This document shows, piece by piece, positions 23,012-33,331 of a stretch of DNA of 34,010 nucleotides. Source of the stretch: Echinococcus granulosus (lineage: Eukaryota; Platyhelminthes; Cestoda; Cyclophyllidea; Taeniidae); contig NW_020170434.1 in the NCBI RefSeq assembly GCF_000524195.1, positions 89,963-123,972 on the forward strand. The letters are read 5' to 3'. The position numbers and the translations under genes are program-made. The stretch's first letter is position 1; every line of letters begins with the position of its first letter. A model generated the notes under the pieces. That model saw nothing but the letters and a program-made list of their open reading frames with translations, searched no databases and was not told where the DNA came from.

Positions 23012-23194
23012 GTGTTCGCTGACTCCATGACCTCGAAGGAGGACTCGGCGTGGTGGCGCGGTTTCCGATTTGCCAATGGACCCTCAGGGGACATTGGGAT
23101 GTTCCCCAGTTCCCATGTCACCCTCCTACCGCGACAACCGCCTCCTCCACCAGCCGCGCAGACTGGGAAACAAAAGAAAAAATCAGACTTTTCT
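23012..23194 (+). CDS. CASKIN: CASKIN-like gene, SH3 second half and proline run (exon 4)
   Basis: Sixty-one codons in phase 0 at both ends, from a strong acceptor to donor GTGAGT (23195). The start VFADSMTSKEDSAWWRGF continues the SH3: an n-Src loop, then the conserved WW pair (model residues 141-142), then GDIGMFPSSHVTLLP, the IGxFPxxxV strand that closes the fold. The final Tyr of the usual SNYV is His here, so together with exon 3 two of the aromatic positions of the ligand groove are lost while the Trp remains. After the domain comes a run of prolines and a basic KQKKK patch, typical of a disordered linker. The intron position inside the SH3 and the continuous frame with exon 3 make this one of the safest exons in the window. 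Confidence 0.85.
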
Positions 23195-24763
23195 GTGAGT
23201 TTTTTTAAGACTCAGTTTGGCTCAAATGCACCACCACTTGTAAAGCGGGGTTTTAGGGAGTTTCCGGGATGAGATTTTCCTTGACAGGTAATCTGAAAGT
23301 CAGTTGTACCTTCATGGGTGATTTGTGCCCTAATCCCCAAAAAAGGTGGCATTGCTGACATTTTCGTGTAGTCGTTGTCGAAGTAATAATCGTAAAATTT
23401 AAAATATGTTTTGCCTTCATTTCTTTGTCAAAAGTACTTCTGTACTTCCTTTAAAAATTACTAAATATTTGATGCCTCATTACACGTCAATCGGTGCTTT
23501 TCCGTCTAGATATTAAGAAATTATGCCGTGTCTTTTAAAACCCAAATTTTGTAGTTTTTATCCAAAAATTTCTCGCAAATATTCTTTTAAAAAACCTCTG
23601 TTGCGACGGTAGCCATAGTTAACGATGGTGGTAGTTGTGTTGGCTGTCAAGGTCTGAATCTCGGCCTCCCCTTAACCATGTTTTCCTCATCCGTAGTTCT
23701 GCCTTTGCCAAGTCTAGACTAGACGCTGGTGTCTGCACTTTGAAATGCCTCACTTTCTTCTTCTTACCCTGCCTTTGCTTTTCCAAAAGTAAACTTAAGA
23801 ATGCTTTTTTTAGAGCCTAGGCAAAGAGCATTAATTTTTTGTGCAAACACATTACAGAAGAAGGTGTTAATGCTCTCTGCAGACAGCCGCCTTGGTTTGC
23901 AAGTCTTGCTAACCTTTACGGCTAAGGGTACCCGCAATTTGTTGCAGACCTTTCTTGGAGAGGAATATCACCGATCCCAACCAGTTGGCTCACAAGCAGT
24001 TACATTTAATGGGTGAAGGCTTTAATATTCCATCCTATAATCTCGTTCTATTTTGTTTTCCTTTCAACAAGAGAAGGAGGCAAGGCAGTGAGGAACCGCA
24101 AGGACTATAGGTCATTTAATGTGGGCGGTAGATTGTAGGGAGTCTTTTTTTATATCGAGCAAAAATGCGTATGGCAACATTAGACGTTGAGAATTTCCAA
24201 TCGAGGGTTTAATGAGTGACATGATCCTGAAGGCGTTCAATCATTGGTCGCCAAGTGTTTGATGAAGAGAAATAGAGGTGTCGTATGGGTGAGTCTCGTT
24301 GTAACACTCCGATTTTTGATGAGAAGGATGCACTTCTCTTGACAACTCTAAATTTGCCAGACATTAAACCCTGTCAAAACTTTGTCAAACATTACATCAC
24401 GCAAAACCTCAGTTGTCACGACCCTGCTAGTCTTCGTTTTGGATCAACAAGCTACACCATGCATTCCAAAATCTCACTTGTTAAAAATGTGGATTTGAAA
24501 CTAGGTCGAGATGATTAATCAGATGGAATGTAGAAGGCAGGAGTTTGGCGGAACGCTGCACACTTAAACAAAGACGGGAAGTTGCTCCTACTACAAATCG
24601 TGATTTGACAATACCACGGGAAGCTAAAAGTTGGCCGGACTCCCAGGTAGATGTACTCTTGGCATTTGATGCCTCCGGGAGCAGTAAAAAGTGATGTCAT
24701 TATTTAGGCTGACTTTAAATAGTTAAAGCCTCTCAGCATTTCGTCATTTTGCCCAATTTTTAG
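23195..24763 (+). other. Intron 4 of CASKIN-like gene
   Basis: Donor GTGAGT, acceptor AATTTTTAG. Small open frames inside (23635-24016, 24285-24518) carry no recognisable motif. No repeats of note. Confidence 0.6.
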
Positions 24764-25147
24764 GCTCAAACTGATGTTGCATCGAGCTGCTCCTCCTCTA
24801 CTGAAGACGATGGAGACGAAGAAACTGAAGGAGGCGGATCTTTGCTAAAAAAGGATGCAACAACTGTTGCCAGTGACAATGAAAAAGCTCCTCATGTTAA
24901 TGAAGCAAAAGTGTTATGCGAGTTGGAGACACTAACAAACACCGTGCTTCCAGTGCCGCTGCGATCGTCGGCTGCAGGAAGGCAAAGTTCCACTTCCTCC
25001 TCCCCCTCCTCAACGACAATGACTGCCTCCACACCGACGTCTGGGCACATGAACATCCTGATGGATTCGAGCAATCGAAACAGCGCGACCAGCTTGGACA
25101 GCGGACGCGGTTCTGCCTACGCCACGAGCTCCGAAGGATCCAAAATG
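24764..25147 (+). CDS. CASKIN: CASKIN-like gene, acidic and Ser/Thr-rich linker (exon 5)
   Basis: One hundred and twenty-eight codons, phase 0 at both ends. The exon opens AQTDVASSCSSSTEDDGDEE, an acidic Ser-rich segment. It passes through a Ser/Thr run (about model residues 246-266) and ends with SLDSGRGSAYATSSEG. It has no folded domain and looks like the long disordered linker between SH3 and SAM in CASKIN proteins. DSGRGS (25097-25114) fits the DSGxxS form recognised, when phosphorylated, by the beta-TrCP ubiquitin ligase. The donor I chose is ATG followed by GTGATT, which is only moderate. If it is not used, the frame reaches a TGA at 25160-25162, so a short isoform ending here is possible. 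Overlapping minus-strand frames at 24892-25172 are shadows of this exon. Confidence 0.75.
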
Positions 25148-28100
25148 GTGATTCTCGTCTGATGTCATTCACAGAGCTAAATTTTCCTTTTAAGTTCTTC
25201 AGTCATCTACAATTAATTTGTTGCTTGCATAGAAGTAGCTATAATTCAAGGCGACAAGTTGTCTAAGAAATTATCCGGTGAGATGTACCTCAAGAACTGG
25301 GATAATCTCGGCTTAAAATTACGAATCTGGTGTTTGATTTACGCCAAAATCCAGAGGCGAATTCGACATTTACTCCTGTTAGGAGATTGCCAAATTTTTT
25401 CCTCCAGAAACCTAAAAACGCCTAATTGTCTGGATTTACTTGGCTCCGTGATTGTACTTTTCCCTGACGCCAGTCAGCTTAGCGTCAGTCTAGTGTCCCC
25501 CCGAAACACAAAACTTTTGTAAATTGCTTGTCTTACCTTTCACGGGTCTCCGCTTCATTCTGCATCAATTTCTACACAAATATGATGGGGAAGCATTCGA
25601 CTGTTGCCTAGACACATTTAGAAAAGGAGAAAAAAAAACCTTTAAGTTTGTTTTAATTGGTGCGTGAAATGCGGTGTTATTGGCCATGCAGAAGTACACG
25701 GAAAAAGGGAGGCCCTGCTTTCCCGAATACCAATTTAAACCTTAGTTGACTGTTTTTGCAATAAGCCACAAGTTCTGTCACATTTGTTTGTTTTTCTTCC
25801 TCTTCATTTCTGGAATGTCTTCCGCAAGAACGCGGTTGGAAGTAGTTCTACTAATGTGGCAAACGCCTGCATGACTTTGCCTGTCACTGCAATACAAAAG
25901 TCAAGTGACAATTTTAAATAATTAGCAGGAAATAATAAAAATAATTTTCGCCTAACAGGTCACTTTTTTTGCCAGGACATGCAGTTTTCGCTTCCTTTTC
26001 TTTAAGTTGTATTTTCTCAACTGCTTGATGTGTTGGCTGATTAAAAAGCGTATCAATTATAATAATTTCCGTGTTGATGGGTAAAGCAGAGATCCTTTTA
26101 ATGACAGTTTAGTGCATGATCATTTGTCAAGATTGCTTTTCGCCTTTCCTTGGGTCACTTTCTCTTTTGCCTAAAAAGTAAACAAGTGGGAGGTGCCTGA
26201 ATGCAAGTGATTCTGCAGCTACTTTAGGCAACCTATTCACTTAGAAGAGGCAAAAGTAGAAGGGAAGAGGAAAGAAGCAAAAAATACACTTGTTTAATGT
26301 CAGACTGTTGCACTAATAGGCCTGGCAAAGATGTTGATGGAAGTGAGAAAATTACGGTTCAGTAAGTCTTGCTAAAGCGATCTCGCCACAAAATAATCGC
26401 TGCTGCTTGGACCCACTTTGGTGGCTGTGAACTATTCACGTCTAAATAATCAATCTATGCAAAATTTGCCATGTTTTTTGCAATAACGCACCTGGTTAAA
26501 CATCAGCTATCCTTAGTAGATTATCGTGTCACCCGGTGGGTGTTGAGAACCTTGGTTAGTTGAATTAAAAGAACAACAAGCAGCCAAATGTATTTTAGTC
26601 GCTTGAATGGTTAAGTTAAAAGCAAGGATTAAAAAAGTTACAAAAACTGTGCAGATATAAAAATTTTTTGCCTTACTAAAAAAGGAAACGAAAATTAGTA
26701 TAAAATGAGTTTGAATGAAAGTCTAATTTTAATTTTTATAATAATTTCTGAATACCCAAAAGCATTAATAATCATTTGCCGGACCTTTATTAAAGCCTCT
26801 TTTATAATAAGGACGAGAATATTTTTGAACCTTTAAAATTTGCATTTTAAAATGTAAAAGATTCCACTTGAGCAATTTGTAAATCCATTAACCAATGAAA
26901 AGGTTTGATGAGTGGATGTTGACCTTGACAGACCAATAATGTGCAAGCTAATTCAAGTTGTAATTATACACCTTTTTGGCCTGGTTTTTTGCAAAATAAT
27001 TAAGCATTTACCATCACTACTATTTGAATACTATATAACTTACTAGCGTCTAGGTTAAAAGCTCATTTACCAATTTTCTCATACACTCGAGAATTTTATG
27101 TGGTTCATCTGGAGACTCGATTTTGAACCTTCTGAGTTATTATCTCCAGATTTTCCATTTTTAATGCTTTATTCGAACATCAGCAGAATCTACATGTATC
27201 AATCGCACGCACTTTTTAATAAATTGGATTTGTAGAACCAATGACTTACCTGATCTGTTTGAATCCCACTGACATCCAATCCACTTTGTGCTTCCTCCCC
27301 ATTGTTGATGAGTTAAAAGGCTTGATCGGAAACCAAATCCTTGTCAAACTGAGAAAAAGAATACTTTGTCAATTAAATTGGACCTCTTATGAATAAATTT
27401 CGAATTACGGTGCTTTATAGTGCATACACATGAGCAGTCGCTGGAAACACCTTCCTATTCCCCACAGATTACAGTAAAGAATTGAAGGAAGGTTTACTAA
27501 AACCACCAAACATTTTTTCGGTCCATCAACACCATTTCTTTATAGCGCCTAAAGCTATCTACGGAAACACACTAAAATGGTACGGAATTTACTACCGATG
27601 CTTAAAAGTTCCAAAAGTTCCATGTAATAATGCCAGGGTGGAGAGTCCATGTAACTGGCTGTACAACTTATGCAAATATCCTTCTATTCCCAAACTTCTG
27701 CTCTCCTTTCAAGAGCTGGCACCGCGACCTCTTGCTGTTGTTGTTAACTTTGATGGATCTAGAGTCACGGCCTCTATGTGAAGTGGATTGTAGGGTATCA
27801 CCAACAGATTAAAGATTAACAACGAGCACATTTCTGCCAGTCACTTTTACCCAAAGGCCCTCATTTTACCTCATCAAACTAATCACAAAGCCCTCTTCCC
27901 CTTGTCACTCTGTTCCCGCACTTCGTGGTATCAAGGCGTGTCGACCAAAAACGCAAGGGGATGTAAGAGCTCGCGTGGCAACTTTAACCCTCCACTAAAA
28001 CGGTTCCTTTACAACAGGCAGTCGAGATTACTTCCCTTTTTATGGTAATACAGCGTCGAGTCGACATAAGTAGCCATAAATTTTTCCAAAAATTTGCCTT

Positions 28101-29937
28101 ACGGCTAATTCTCTAAGGTGCTAGTCAAAGGTAAAAAAAGGCAATGTCTGAATGCATCCGACATTCCGTAAAAATATGCGTGCGTGTAGAAACGTTGGAT
28201 GAATTTACAAGGTTTTCATCGAGTCAGCGACACGGCTGCGCGTCAGACGATGTTTCAGCAACAAATGTTGATTCTGCCCCTTTTCGGTAGCTTTTTTTTG
28301 ACGCTGTTCATCGTTTACACATTAAGCTTTTTTGCCGTACTGTGAGAAAGAGAGGGGAGGAGAGAAAGAAAAATAAGGAACACCCTAACTGATGCATGTT
28401 GAAACGTCTGTCAAATCCTTTTTGAAGGCGGAGAAATGGGGGGTGATGATAGAGTAGCAGAAATCCAGTGAGTCATAGAGCAGATGGGGAAAATTTTAAG
28501 ATTTGAAATTTCTGTCCTCCAAATGTGCGCCAACGCCTAGCGAAGGAGAGGCGCTTTTCAAACATTGTGGTTGATCGCATCAGTCGGTGTCCATCGTAGA
28601 CTGCTCCTCCGAGTATCGCATGATGGAAAGTTTACTGTTCGTGGGCTGTTGGCACCACATAAGACTGCTATTTAAAAAAATCTACAACTTTTTAATGATC
28701 CCCGATAGAAAGTGAAGATCAAATTTTAAGCGCTTTCCCACCACTTAGCAATTCAGTCCACCTGACTGTCGAGAATCTGGACTTTATGGACTGCTCCAGT
28801 AAACCCACTCAGCTTTCAGTTTCAGAGGTCATTTCACGCCTCCTGTCCTCAGAGCTTTTATCACCTTTGCTTCCACACGATAAAATCTTGCTCCAAATTC
28901 CACTTTTATAACACAATTGCCTTCTGAAGGCAAGAAGAATATCATCTTACACAGCTGTCATCCCAATTCCCTTTAATTTTCCATTTGTTTAATCATGCAA
29001 GTGTTTAAGCCTCAAGGAAGGAGGAAAATAAGGAAGAAGTACGGCGTGTGAGGAAATAGATGAGGATATAGCAGTGCTCCCTTCCCTACTTTACTATTAT
29101 CCAAAAAATTCCATTTACGTATAAACTATGTGGTCTTGCTTTGCCCTCCAAGACTATGACCAGGACTTCCTTCCCTCTTACTCAAGAGTTTTGCCTGGTT
29201 CTGAGGAAGAAGACATTTCTACATACCAAACAACGGGCACCAATTCGTGTCATATAGATAGGTCGGTGGATAGAGCCACTGCAGCCGAATTGTGTCTAGG
29301 ACACATTACATCCGCATATTACATGCACGGTCTAGTGCGCATGGAGTGGTACGTGTCCCAGCCACAAGAGTATGCAGCAGTCAGGCAGTGAAGCATTGCA
29401 TTCCATCCCAATAGTCGCCGGTATATTTATTCGCTAAGGAAGCGCTAAATTAGGGTTTAAAGGTCACTTCTCGTCACATCTCAATCGGTAGGTCAGTGAG
29501 ATGTCAACCCATCCATCAGTGCGCCCTGCAGTATTACAAAGCATGTGAACAAAATGACGGAGAAAATGGCGGTCTCTGAAGGTGCCTGTCTGTCATCTGC
29601 TGCTAATGCTTGACATGACACGTAGCACTCAGCTGTTCAGTAGCTCCCACCACATTCCCGTCCGCGTTAATGTAGACGTGAACGGTCAGGCCCATTACCG
29701 CGGACGCCTGATATGACATGCAAACCTCCGGTTATTTGCATTGACAACAACTCCTACTCCCTCGTGCTTATCAAAAGCGAGACAATTTTCCCTCCGTTAT
29801 CATTTAAAGCTGCATTCGTCTTCTACTAATTCATCACTTTCCATGGTTCAGATTACTTGGAACCTTTTCTAGAATATACTTCCTGCCATCAAATAAACTT
29901 CTAAATTTAGCAGTTGTAGTACTTTCCATTTCCTCAG
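25148..29937 (+). other. Intron 5 of CASKIN-like gene, AT-rich
   Basis: A 4.8-kb AT-rich stretch, especially at 26600-27100. The donor GTGATT is moderate; the acceptor is TTTCCTCAG. An open frame at 29128-29391 starts after a CAAG acceptor-like site, but its phase fits neither neighbouring exon. A purine-rich run lies at 28345-28377. No RNA gene or mobile element was recognised. Confidence 0.55.
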
Positions 29938-30308
29938 ATTTCGACGAGTACCTGTGCAACCTTTCCTCACCCCCACCAACACCTTCAACAGGTTTGCCCT
30001 ACACAACCGCTATACATGAACCCTCGCGTGCCTCCATCCTGTCTCCATCGAATGACCTCAGTTACCTCCGCCTCCGCCACCGCTGCCACCCCTAGCCATC
30101 CCAGAGGGGGATATCGAGCGGCCTCGGTACAACCCTGCGCCTCTTCTACCTGCTCTTCTGCCTCCTCCGCCTCGTCCGCCTCGTCGGGCGCGTCCTCGTG
30201 CAGCTCCTGTGCTGCTGCCGTCTCCTCTGTAAGCAGTGGCACCAGCAGCTGCGATCGATCTCCTGTTGAACTGCTCGTCAATTGGTTGCTCTCAGCGGGA
30301 TTCTCTGA
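29938..30308 (+). CDS. CASKIN: CASKIN-like gene, Ser/Ala-rich linker and SAM start (exon 6)
   Basis: In phase 0 the exon reads from ISTSTC through a long Ser/Ala/Cys-rich stretch (about 30058-30255) to PVELLVNWLLSAGFS. It ends at donor GTACGC (30309), leaving GA of a split codon. The last part is the first helix of a SAM domain. It joins exon 7 exactly as AGFSDYTPCLVAAGYDL, which is what fixes both the donor and the frame. A second frame starting at the same acceptor encodes DFDEYLCNLSSPPPTP before a TAG near 30088. It also looks protein-like, so alternative frame use or an indel in the C-rich repeat part cannot be excluded. The minus-strand Glu/Ala-rich frame across this exon is a shadow. 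Confidence 0.72.
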
Positions 30309-31149
30309 GTACGCAGTCATTCGTTTACAAAGACGGGGAAAATCATGCATAATATGCTCCTGAAATGGTGGAATTAATAAGCTTTTGACAAAATCCTTTG
30401 ATATTACAATTCTGATTGATGTGTTTTAAGCAAACGTGGATAAACTAATCACCTTAAAAACATTAATTGGAGTTAAGATTTGGAAGTGTGGTGGGCTGTT
30501 AGTGGTCGGAATGGAAGTAAATCCATCTGTCTCACCGGTCAACACCCACTTTGTCGTCCACGTATTCAGTTATCTATCGTTCCATTCAGGATCACCCATC
30601 TGTCTGTCTTACCATCTTTCTATCAATATTCTTATTCATCCCTGATATCTACGTCTACTTGGGGATTCATCTATCTGCTCGAATTTTGTCTTCCCTTCCA
30701 TCTGTCGATCCATCGTGGATCTGTTTATTTGATCTTCACCTATTTATGCCTTCACTCATCCATTTATCTGCCTGTCATCAATCACTCCAATTGCTCATTC
30801 AGTCATCTATGCATTCACTTACGCAGTCATCAACCTTCCCATCCACTAGGGTTAAGATTATCGAGGATGAATGTCTTCGTGCAACCTAAAGCGGAGGCAG
30901 ATACATCTACACAAACTAACATTGAGGCATTTAAGGTAACTTTGTGGAATTAAAAAGTCAAAGCCTCGTGCTGAAGAGCGTTTAAGGAGACACTCTTTGA
31001 TCAACCTGTGTAACGCAAATTTATGCCACTTTGTTTATCACAATATCTACTTCGACACACTGATTGGAAAAAGTGAATGGGTGAGAAACGTATCTACTCG
31101 ACCCTAGCTCTTCTCCGCTAATCGCTTTGCGGCTTATTCCAACTTCCAG
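30309..31149 (+). other. Intron 6, splits the SAM domain
   Basis: Donor GTACGC, acceptor CAACTTCCAG, phase 2. The centre (about 30520-30850) is a degenerate ATCC/TCTG/ATTC pyrimidine-rich repeat that keeps three frames open by lacking stops; none of these is coding. Confidence 0.7.
30520..30850 (+). repeat. Degenerate tetranucleotide (ATCC/TCTG/ATTC) tract
   Basis: The units catc, tctg, atcc and attc recur out of strict register over about 330 bases, as expected of an old microsatellite. Three overlapping plus-strand open frames of 69, 157 and 112 codons coincide with it and are low-complexity products. Confidence 0.65.
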
Positions 31150-31315
31150 TTACACCCCGTGCCTAGTTGCTGCGGGCTACGATTTGAGCACGCTGCGACG
31201 CGCCACGCCAGAGGACTTGAACGCTTGTGGAGTGACAAATCCCAGAGACCGACAACAGCTGCGAGCACGTCTGAGTAGACTACAGCTTCCTGAAAACCTA
31301 CCTGATCATATCCCG
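31150..31315 (+). CDS. CASKIN: CASKIN-like gene, SAM domain (exon 7), gene continues beyond
   Basis: One base completing the split codon plus 55 codons. It reads YTPCLVAAGYDLSTL, RRATPEDLNACGVTNP, RDRQQLRARLSRLQLP and ENLPDHIP, and ends at donor GTAAGA (31316) in phase 0. This is helices 2 to 5 of a SAM domain: the AGYDL turn, the TPEDL helix, the GVTxP turn and the long last helix. The AGYD, TPEDL, GVT and terminal LP-x-x-IP elements are, from memory, those of the first SAM of CASKIN1/2. In that protein two tandem SAM domains drive polymerisation of a synaptic scaffold that binds CASK. The short linker IP leads straight into SAM2 in CASKINs. SAM2 is not seen in the remaining 2.7 kb, so the next exon lies outside. 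SAM is certain; CASKIN rather than another SAM scaffold is likely. Confidence 0.88.
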
Positions 31316-32139
31316 GTAAGATGTACTGCGTTTCTGGGTAAATACGATTTTATAACTTAATCCAATAGAGGGTAGGTTCAACTCCAAACAGGACCTCTAG
31401 GTTTACAAAAGACAAAAATACAAATCTTAAGGACTGCAGCAAGCTTTTTTATCAACCCAGGCTTCTGGCTCACTTAAACACGTAATCTAGCATTTAAAAG
31501 ATACACAAAGCACTTCACAGTGAAAAGATTCCTAAACCATCTCCATCGCCACAATTGCGAGAAATTTCGGGCGATTCTAAATCCCCCTCCCATCACCGCA
31601 CTAATGCTCCTTTTGACTTCGGTGTGTTTCGATGTCAAGTTGTGCCTTTTGTGAAAACATCTGCTATCAGAAGAGAATAAGAATCAGAGCGAAGTGGAAA
31701 TTTATTTTGTGTCACGTATTTCGGTGTGTCGGTAAGCTGCGGAGAAAATTTTATTAAACTAATTCTTTTTCTCCTTCCTTTAAAGTCGCCCGAGTGATGC
31801 CGGTAATTAATCGCTGCGTCATTTGATTTAAAGCGTGCCACTAATCACAGCCTAACCTTTAGGTTGAGTGAATTTGAATTAAAAAAACAGATTTACCATA
31901 ATTGTCGGTCAGTTGTTTTTATTGACAAAACAATTTGAATGCTGCTTTGTTGTTTCCGCTTCTTTTTTGACCCCAAATAAACACCTGGTAGATATTTGTA
32001 CTCCCTGTTTTAATTCTTTTCCATCCCACCCTTATTTCGGGAAAAAATGATAGGATTTTTTTTGCTTAGGCGAGTTTTAAAATTCCTGTGCGATTGTCAT
32101 GTTTAATTAATTACGTTCGATGCTGACCTCGGGCGTTAT

Positions 32140-32157
32140 GAGAGAGAGAGAGAGAGA
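32140..32157 (+). repeat. GA dinucleotide microsatellite, nine units
   Basis: Nine GA units without interruption, immediately before a CG-rich patch. GA runs are bound by GAGA-type factors in some animals; no such role can be claimed here. Confidence 0.95.
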
Positions 32158-32179
32158 CTGAGGCAGTACAACCGCACCT

Positions 32180-32252
32180 CCCGACTGCCCCACTAACAGT
32201 CGCGGGGGTACCTCGCACGCCCGCTCACGGCTCGTCCGTGCGTGATGCGCAA
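32180..32252. promoter_or_regulatory. CG-rich patch with short inverted repeats
   Basis: The patch is dense in CG dinucleotides within an AT-leaning intron. CGACTG (32182-32187) pairs with CAGTCG (32197-32202), and CACGG pairs with CCGTG a little further on. With the adjacent GA run it resembles an intronic regulatory element or internal promoter. No exon was recognised. Confidence 0.25.
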
Positions 32253-33315
32253 GTTATTCGAGAACAGGAAGTGGGTTATTCCAAGGGGAAAATTGCCTTG
32301 CAGCCAAATTGGGTGCATAAATCGAGGCGGAGACATAACGAGCAGCCACTCCACGGAAGCGACACTGGCGTTTATTTAAGCCCTTAACTGGCTGTGTTGT
32401 AAGGCTGCTAATAGCTAAAGACATCGAGGGGGCGAGCCGTAGGGTCTTATGGCCGTGCTTGTTGATAGCTCTCGCATCAACGCTGCAAACGTGACTATCA
32501 AAGGAACCTCAACTGAGGCAAACATGGGAGCCGACAAGCCCCGGATTCTTCACTCCTGGATTGTGAAGGCTGTATAAAAGTGTACTTCACTTCCTGGTCT
32601 TGTCCAATACGAAACTAGTCTTACCCCTACCGTGTACTTGACATTTTGGGTGGGGCTAAGCAGCCTCTCACAAGTTGGTCTCTGTCGGTTTTCGTCATTT
32701 GATAACCCTAACTTGCTCGCCACATTTGACACGTCTGACAGTGTCCGGGCTACGCGAAAATACGCACTACCGAATTTTTGAGGATCTTATAGGCTGCTTC
32801 AAATGGGAGAAGAAATTGCAAATCTCTTTTCCAAGAAAGGTTAAATCAGGGGACAATATGGCACACCTCATATTTGGAACAGCCTTCATGGAATGATTTT
32901 GAACTCTAAAAGGATATATCTATTTTTTTTGTCAGGAAATTGGTGTGTTTGAGGTCTTTAGGGAAAAAAAGTAGGCAACGCCATAGGAAAATATTGTCGA
33001 AAGCAGTCTATCGGTGTACCCTTGTATCCAACTTCACCCTCCGACCAACTACAACAGTTGAAGGTGTAATATTACTTCCTTTTTGTTTTTCTCTCCGCAT
33101 AACTAGAAACTGATTTTTATTTTTAATTCTTTTTATAAATTCTCCCTAATTGTCCCCTAACTTTTTGGGGAAAGTTCGTTACAAGTTGACTGTAAGGATA
33201 AGAAAAAGCAATTTTTCACTTTCCTTTTTCCTTGTTAATTTCCTTGTTTATTTTTTGTGATCATGAATGATAATTTCTTCCACAAAAAGGTAATTTCCTT
33301 GGGTCCACAGGATGT

Positions 33316-33331
33316 GTCACATATATGTGAC
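33316..33331. repeat. Dispersed 16-bp palindrome, copy 7, perfect
   Basis: GTCACATATATGTGAC, identical to copy 6, followed by GCG and preceded by GT. Located in the last, incomplete intron. Confidence 0.9.

Noticed and set aside
29128..29391. Open frame DYDQDFLPSYSRVLPG after a CAAG site
   Set aside because: The acceptor-defined phase (1) fits neither exon 5 nor exon 6 and no in-phase donor was found.
29985..30350. Minus-strand Glu/Ala-rich frame of 121 codons
   Set aside because: Shadow of the Ser/Ala-rich coding exon 6 on the plus strand.
30436..30953. Three overlapping plus-strand open frames up to 157 codons
   Set aside because: They fall on a degenerate tetranucleotide tract poor in stop codons, inside the intron that splits the SAM domain.
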